In this document: in pieces, positions 51,013-55,737 of the stretch
Position numbering within the stretch: the first letter of the stretch is position 1
How the letters are laid out: each line of letters starts with the position of its first letter
Source: Clostridiales bacterium
GTDB lineage: Bacteria > Bacillota > Clostridia > Lachnospirales > Lachnospiraceae
Reading direction: 5' to 3'
Length of the DNA stretch: 55,737 bases
Assembly (NCBI GenBank): GCA_015655075.1
Contig: JAATFT010000031.1
Coordinates: forward strand, 1-55,737
The notes under the pieces: generated by a model
Databases searched by the model: none
Seen by the model: only the letters and a program-made list of their open reading frames with translations
Told to the model about the DNA's origin: nothing
Made by a program: the position numbers and the translations under genes

Positions 51013-51537
51013 ATGAAAGAATTATTTCTTGTCGAGCCACAAGAAAAATATAAAGAAGAGTTCGTAAAGATGGTTGAGGAGTATAGAGCGTTTGGTGAAA
51101 AAGAATATTTTGATATGTATAAAGAAGCTCTAATCGATTTTAATGCTTATGTTAAGAAATTGAATGAAAATATTAAGGGGTGTGATGGTTGGGTACCTAC
51201 ATACACCTTCTGGCTAATAAATATGAACAATGAAATTTTAGGAGTTGTAAGAATACGTCCGTCATTAAATCATGAATATGTAAGAAAATTTGCAGGCAAT
51301 ATAGGTTATGATATATCTCCGCTATCAAGAAAAAAGGGTTATGGTATAGCTTTGCTTAAGCTTGCACTTGAAAAGGCTAAAGTGATAAATTTAAATAAAG
51401 TACTAATTACGTGTGATGATGACAATGTCGCCTCTAAAAAAATTATCGAAAATAACGGAGGAATATTTGAATCTAAAATATTTAAGGAAGAAAATAAAAA
51501 AGAACTAAGAAGATACTGGATAACGTTAGGAGTTTAG
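51013..51537 (+). CDS. GNAT-family N-acetyltransferase
   Basis: A 174-residue protein. It shows NIGYDISPLSRKKGYGIALL for acetyl-CoA binding and VLITCDDDNVASKKIIENNGG. The gene is more AT-rich than its neighbours, consistent with acquisition. GGAGGA lies before the ATG. It is close in pattern to antibiotic- or small-molecule-modifying acetyltransferases, but the substrate is unknown. A palindromic operator overlaps its promoter, so it appears tightly regulated. Confidence 0.88.
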   Translation: MKELFLVEPQEKYKEEFVKMVEEYRAFGEKEYFDMYKEALIDFNAYVKKLNENIKGCDGWVPTYTFWLINMNNEILGVVRIRPSLNHEYVRKFAGNIGYDISPLSRKKGYGIALLKLALEKAKVINLNKVLITCDDDNVASKKIIENNGGIFESKIFKEENKKELRRYWITLGV

Positions 51538-51615
51538 CGTAACAAATATCGAAACAATAAAACTGGATTCATTACTTCCATGGTCAAAAGACCTGCCAGT
51601 AAAATGTTATAAACC

Positions 51616-51637
51616 ACGCCGCTGATAAAGCGGCGTT
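51616..51637 (+). terminator. Intrinsic terminator after the GNAT gene
   Basis: ACGCCGC, loop TGATAAA, GCGGCGT, then TACTTTATT. It lies 79 bp past the stop. The stretch 51640-51936 holds a well-formed start on the minus strand (GGAGG, then ATG for MAKRR and stop at about 51687-51670), probably the relic of a lost gene, and otherwise nothing. Confidence 0.65.
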
Positions 51638-51936
51638 ACTTTATTGGTAGGCGGATGATTTGACGTTTACCTTCTTTTCGCCATAAAATAAACCTCCAAA
51701 CTGAGTAATTTTATTTTACATCAATTTGCAGGTTTACACAAACTTTGGGATACTCCCCCCTTCACTTTTACCACATTACATCATTCCACTTTTCCGAGAA
51801 GGTTTTATCATGTTAGTTTAAAACAATCATGCATCAATACCAATACTTACAAGTCTGTTAATAATGTTAGGTTATGATACTTTATTCATCTAGTATTTGG
51901 GTAACTCTAATAAGCCTACAGTTTTCTATTTGTAAG

Positions 51937-53304
51937 TTAAGCAACCTCTTTTCTATGGTACTGACTTTTTGCATACTTTTCAAATGATGCCTGTTTCCAT
52001 GGATGGCTCATTGGTGGTATGTATTTCTTCCTGGGCATATCAGGAATTGTTGCCAAATCAAATGCTTTTGAAGAAAGCTTATGCTCTGGTAGTAATTCAA
52101 GTGCATAAACCTGCTCACCAATACAGCTATATAGCTCACCATTGAAAGATTTAATTACCATTGCAGTAGTACCTTTACGGTGATGGACTGCTATGCCCTG
52201 GCTATTTAGAGGAACATAATACTCATTTTGATACTTCAAACAACTCCCGTTATCTATCTTACGAGAAGACAGTACGGCTAAGGTAAGATTGATCTTTTCA
52301 ATATCTGGTTGCGTTTCGAACACAGATTTGATATTATCAATAGGTAAAGCAAACTGCTTATTGAATTTCTTTATGTAGGAGTTTAGAAATTCATTTGCTT
52401 TCTCTATGGAGGAAACATTGGCTAAGCGTAGCTCTATGGGTAGGCGGGATTGAAGGGTGCCAAACATTCTTTCAACCCGCCCTTTAGTTTGCGCAATGCT
52501 TGACGTACGAATATCGATTCCTAATTGTTTGCAGGCATATCCAAACTGGGTAAACGTGTCCTTCTCTACGGAGGTTTCGTGCTTCTTTTTGTATTCAAAA
52601 ACAGTACGGTTATCGGTAAAAAACGGATAGGGGATGCCATAGGAATGAAGGATCTGATAGAGCACATGATAGTAACCGTTTAAGGTTTCCTGCTCATCGA
52701 AGGAAGCACCAAGAATGGCTCCGGTGGCATCATCAACCGCGATGTGGAGTTGGGTTTTCGACTCTCCAAACCAAAGGTGCAGAGAAGCATCCATTTGAAG
52801 CATTTCGCCGAAATAAGCGCATCTGGGTCGCATCGGGTGAGAATCTTCAAGATCCAGGATGGAACTTTGAAGGAGCGCTGCTTTCTTTTTGGACTTAGTC
52901 TTTGATTGAAGAGCTTTTAATTCTTTTTTAACCGCTTTCTTGGAAGAACGGTTTGCTTTAGGAGAAAGGATATATTCCTTTCTGAGAATAGAAGTAATGG
53001 TACTGATAGACACTTTAATATTTTCCTTTTCAGCAAGTAATTCTGAATAGTGGGTCAGGTTGCAATCATAGTACTTCGTACGATATAAGTCCAAGAGTAA
53101 CTGCCTAGTGCCTGAGGGAAGGGTGTTAGCAGGCTGCCGGCCACGATTGCCATGAATAAAGAAAGATTTACCATTCTCTTTATATCCATTAATTAAACGG
53201 TTGATGTGGCGATCGGAACAACCGATTTTAAGAGCGGCAGTTTTCTTGTTGCCATTAGTGTCTACGAGTTTTTTGATGATCTCGAACTTTTAATTTTCAT
53301 CCAT
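51937..53304 (-). mobile_element. Insertion-sequence transposase (ISNCY/IS1202-like), nonsense codon 5
   Basis: A frame of about 456 codons from the ATG at 53304. The N-terminal helix-turn-helix reads KKTAALKIGCSDRHINRLI. The DDE core follows: QMDASLHLW, AVDDATGAI, FTDNRTVF and the Glu in KGRVERMFG. Codon 5 is TAA (53292-53290) where CAA or GAA would be expected, so full-length product is blocked; an internal TTG at 53094 would give 385 residues without the DNA-binding part. I could not define terminal inverted repeats. The element is single-copy in this window. Confidence 0.78.
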
Positions 53305-53455
53305 TGTAAGGAATACCTTTCTGATTGTGTCCACCTCATTTCTAGTTATGAGGTTCTATTATAATATATAAATTACTTTGGGACATAATTATTTGTGGTA
53401 CACTAAGACATTATCATAAATGAATCATACTGCGGAAACTCAAAGAAGTTAATGA

Positions 53456-53484
53456 TTGACACAACAGAAATAACGTGCTACAAT
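53456..53484 (+). promoter_or_regulatory. Strong promoter of the AspRS leader
   Basis: TTGACA (53456-53461), 17-bp spacer, TACAAT (53479-53484). It lies 38 bp upstream of the leader peptide start and points at AspRS. Confidence 0.8.
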
Positions 53485-53521
53485 ATGGAAAATTAAAGAC
53501 TTATATATTAAAGGAGTTTAT

Positions 53522-53569
53522 ATGAATCAAATATTTAACTGCCAACTTAATAGGGACGACGATATATAG
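53522..53569 (+). CDS. Leader peptide MNQIFNCQLNRDDDI
   Basis: Fifteen codons and a TAG stop, preceded by AAAGGAG. Codons 12-14 are GAC GAC GAT, three consecutive Asp codons; Asn codons stand at 2, 6 and 10. The stop codon overlaps the first arm of the attenuator hairpins. The downstream gene is an aspartyl-tRNA synthetase, so a shortage of charged Asp-tRNA would stall the ribosome here. The peptide is probably a sensor and has no other function. Confidence 0.75.
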   Translation: MNQIFNCQLNRDDDI

Positions 53570-53718
53570 CGCTTATAACTGTGAATTTTCCATAGGTATA
53601 AGCGCTAAAAGGCTTATACCTATGTTTGTGTTAAATATTCGATTTTCTTAATCTATAAAAAAGCGAATTAAACCGCATGGGTATAATAATCTATTTTATT
53701 ATATCTCTGCGGTTTTTT
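53567..53718 (+). promoter_or_regulatory. Chained-hairpin transcription attenuator of AspRS
   Basis: Segment 1 (53567-53577, TAGCGCTTATA) pairs perfectly with segment 2 (53597-53607). An overlapping 2' arm (53591-53603, CATAGGTATAAGC) pairs perfectly with segment 3 (53612-53624). Segment 3 (TTATACCTATG) also pairs with segment 4 (53676-53686, CATGGGTATAA, one G-U). Segment 4 is the 5' side of a terminator (53671-53714: AACCGCA...TGCGGTT around GGTATAATAA / TTATTATATC) followed by TTTT. The hairpins exclude one another in sequence, as required for a translation-sensing attenuator. Confidence 0.7.
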
Positions 53719-53853
53719 ATATATTTATTTATTATTTTATTATTCATATAAATGGCGTGATAATATGTAGCATATAGATTATATTATAATGGTCTTCATT
53801 TATAAAAGGGATATTATGAAATTTTACTAATTTAATATAAGGAGGTACTTAAC

Positions 53854-55176
53854 ATGATTAAAGTATCAGGTAAATTAAGAGAAAGAATAGAAGCAGAAGA
53901 ATTAGTAAATTGTATGGGGAAGACGATTACTATAACTGGTACAATTTACAAAATTAGGAATATGAGTGGATTTGCTTTTGTTATTTTACGGACAAAACGT
54001 GCCCTTGTTCAGAGTATCTATAGCAAAGAATATACAGACTATGAGATAACCGAGTTAAAAGAAAATTCCTGTGTAAAATTAACTGGTGTAGTCGTAGAAG
54101 ACAGCCGTTCAAAAAAAGGTTATGAAGTAAGAATAAAAAATATAACTGTATTATCAAAGCCGGAAGAGGACCCCCCTGTAGTGATTAACAATAAAGAAAT
54201 TGCTGCTTCACTGGAAACGATTTTAGATTACAGGCCTATAACCTTACGTAATGATAAAGAACGTGCTATATTTAAAATTCAGGAAGGAATTTGCATTGCA
54301 GCACGTAAATTCCTGCAGGAACAATTATTTACTGAAATTCACAGTCCTAAAATTGTTTATACTGGTGCAGAGGGTGGAGCTAATATTTTTAAACTGGACT
54401 ATTTCGGAAAGGAAGCATATCTGGCACAAAGTCCTCAATTCTATAAACAGATGATGGTGGGAGTTTATGACAGGGTTTATGAAATCGGCGCCGTATATAG
54501 GGCAGAAAAACATGATACTTCAAGACATTTAAATGAATATATTAGCTTGGATTTTGAAATGGGATTTATTGATGACTTTACAGAAATCATGGAAATGGAA
54601 ACCTGTATGCTGCAGGCAGTCATGAAATTGCTGGAAGAAAACTATGCTCAAGAGATTGCTTTATTAAAGGTTAATATACCAATAATACGCGAAATACCGG
54701 CAATTAGGTTTTCCGAAGCGAAAGATCTGGTAAGTAAAACCTATCATAGGGAAATAAAGGATATGGGTGACTTTGAACCAGAGGAAGAACGTTTATTATG
54801 TGAAATAATAAAGAAAACCACCGGAAGTGATTTTATATTTGTAACCCATTATCCGACTGTGAAAAGACCATTTTATGCAATGGAAGACCTAGAAAATAAT
54901 GAATATACATTAAGTTTTGACCTGCTATTTCGAGGTGTGGAAGTTACTACCGGAGGACAGAGAATTCATGACTATAAAGAACAGGTTGATAAAATGCTTT
55001 TTAGAAATATGAATCCTAAACTATTTGAGAGTTATCTTATGATTCATAAATACGGTATACCACCACATGGTGGATTGGGAATGGGGTTAGAACGATTTAC
55101 CATGAGGCTGCTGAATAAAACAAATGTCAGGGAAGCGTCATTATTTCCAAGAGATCAGAATCGCATAGTACCCTAA
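53854..55176 (+). CDS. Aspartyl-tRNA synthetase, archaeal type (possibly non-discriminating)
   Basis: A 440-residue class II synthetase, the length of archaeal AspRS rather than the ~590 residues of bacterial AspS. An N-terminal OB-fold (about 10-105) recognises the anticodon. Motif 2 is YRAEKHDTSRHLNEYISLDFEM and motif 3 GLGMGLERFTM, with HGG before it. Such enzymes often charge both Asp-tRNA and Asn-tRNA with Asp, feeding GatCAB; that cannot be told here. AAGGAGG precedes the ATG. Expression appears controlled by the leader at 53522-53718. Confidence 0.9.
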   Translation: MIKVSGKLRERIEAEELVNCMGKTITITGTIYKIRNMSGFAFVILRTKRALVQSIYSKEYTDYEITELKENSCVKLTGVVVEDSRSKKGYEVRIKNITVLSKPEEDPPVVINNKEIAASLETILDYRPITLRNDKERAIFKIQEGICIAARKFLQEQLFTEIHSPKIVYTGAEGGANIFKLDYFGKEAYLAQSPQFYKQMMVGVYDRVYEIGAVYRAEKHDTSRHLNEYISLDFEMGFIDDFTEIMEMETCMLQAVMKLLEENYAQEIALLKVNIPIIREIPAIRFSEAKDLVSKTYHREIKDMGDFEPEEERLLCEIIKKTTGSDFIFVTHYPTVKRPFYAMEDLENNEYTLSFDLLFRGVEVTTGGQRIHDYKEQVDKMLFRNMNPKLFESYLMIHKYGIPPHGGLGMGLERFTMRLLNKTNVREASLFPRDQNRIVP

Positions 55177-55251
55177 TATTATAACGTTTAAAACTTGAAT
55201 TATTTCATAAATTAAAATATAATTTTACCAAAATATTGGGTAATGTAGTTT

Positions 55252-55422
55252 ATGGCTCTAGTAATAAATACCACTCGCAAAATCGGTTTTGACAAACTGA
55301 TCCAGTCAAAGTTTAAAACCAATGATACGGCATCTTTGCGTTATCATACCGATACTGAAAATATAATGAAGAAGATTTACCAAACAGTAGGAGGGCGTAA
55401 ATTTTTTTGTGTCCAAAGCTGA
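55252..55422 (+). pseudogene. Short ORF, possible transposase N-terminal relic
   Basis: A 56-codon frame reads MALVINTTRKIGFDKLIQSK then ...ASLRYHTDTENIMKKIYQTVGG. It resembles the N-terminus of a DDE transposase in composition but I cannot name the family. No ribosome binding site is visible. It is in the trailing spacer after AspRS, which otherwise shows no gene up to the end of the window. Confidence 0.3.
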
Positions 55423-55639
55423 AGTATCATGATGAATACCATTGCTTTTGGCAGGAATTAAATATGTATTTCTCTTGTCGAATTTTGTGTTCATTTATAG
55501 TTTAACCATTTTACGGATGTCTATTCATATCATGATTATTTTTAAGCACAGCAAGTAAATGTGGGCGCTGCCCACACCCGGCCTCTGGAATAAATATGGG
55601 TTTATCGGCAATAATTATAATGCCGACGGAATAAATGCT

Positions 55640-55679
55640 ACCGGCGTATAGGTTCAGCTTGTCTGAAACTTACGCCGGT
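55640..55679. terminator. Hairpin near the right edge
   Basis: ACCGGCGTA pairs with TACGCCGGT, with a further inner AGGTTCAG / CTGAAACTT stem. It is followed by TGCTTATTCT. It may end a transcript from either side; the neighbouring gene lies outside the window. Confidence 0.5.
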
Positions 55680-55737
55680 TGCTTATTCTACTTACAGGTA
55701 CAGCGCCCAGCCTATCCTCAAAAATGAGGCTTAGTTG

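Noticed and set aside
51740..53400. CTTTGGGA motifs on both sides of the transposase as IS ends
   Set aside because: They are in direct, not inverted, orientation and do not extend, so the IS borders stay undefined.
53522..53718. T-box control of AspRS
   Set aside because: No T-box consensus sequence precedes the terminator; the leader-peptide reading explains the structure better.
1..55737. CRISPR array, tRNA or rRNA genes
   Set aside because: No regularly spaced short direct repeats, cloverleaf-like sequences or rRNA segments were seen on reading through the window.

Overview
The window looks like chromosomal DNA of a saccharolytic anaerobic Firmicute, most likely a member of the Lachnospiraceae or a close clostridial relative. 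This is inferred from moderately low GC, AGGAGG-type ribosome binding sites, [FeFe]-hydrogenase maturases, rubrerythrin, mannose-type PTS genes, secreted glycan hydrolases and an archaeal-type AspRS. No rRNA, tRNA, CRISPR array or phage module was seen. Most of the sequence is ordinary metabolic and regulatory operons, largely on the minus strand, separated by many small palindromic repeats.

Layout. 1-5.1 kb: start of a GH3 glycosidase with a divergent AraC regulator, a membrane-anchored protein, an SH3/NlpC-P60 cell-wall hydrolase, and rubrerythrin behind a Fur/PerR-type operator. 5.3-10.9 kb: a sulfonate/nitrate-type ABC importer, an arylsulfotransferase and a MarR regulator. 11.2-20.1 kb: a broken CPBP protease, glutathione peroxidase, a DeoR regulator, a ribose-type ABC importer carrying an inositol dehydrogenase remnant, and a secreted GH16 glucanase with a ricin-type lectin domain. 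21-27.2 kb: hydG-hydE preceded by a structured leader that ends in a terminator, then perR-ahpC-thioredoxin reductase, an oxidative-stress operon whose operator matches that of rubrerythrin. 27.6-32.2 kb: a heterodimeric ABC exporter and a Nudix hydrolase. 32.2-40.9 kb: a mannose-family PTS locus (IIA, IIB, IIC, IID and a second IIB) with two aldolases, a 2-hydroxyacid dehydrogenase, a SIS isomerase and a PucR-type regulator; its substrate is unknown. 41-51.5 kb: a TetR regulator with a CDP-alcohol phosphatidyltransferase that shares its operator, an FMN reductase, GNATs, a ClbS/DfsB protein, a metallo-beta-lactamase-fold protein, rsgA with a leader of short ORFs, and a methyltransferase. 51.9-55.2 kb: an insertion-sequence transposase with a nonsense codon, then an archaeal-type AspRS preceded by what reads as a complete leader-peptide attenuator.

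The strongest candidates for undescribed biology are regulatory. First, a 15-codon leader peptide with three consecutive Asp codons, followed by four chained alternative hairpins and a terminator, sits upstream of AspRS. Second, a switch-like leader RNA lies upstream of hydG. Third, several families of short palindromic elements are present; one has terminal hairpins whose stems change by compensated substitutions while the loop is kept. Paired operators also tie distant genes together: rubrerythrin with perR-ahpC, the ABC exporter with the methyltransferase, and TetR with the phosphatidyltransferase. All RNA structures and operators were found by eye and none has been computed or tested.
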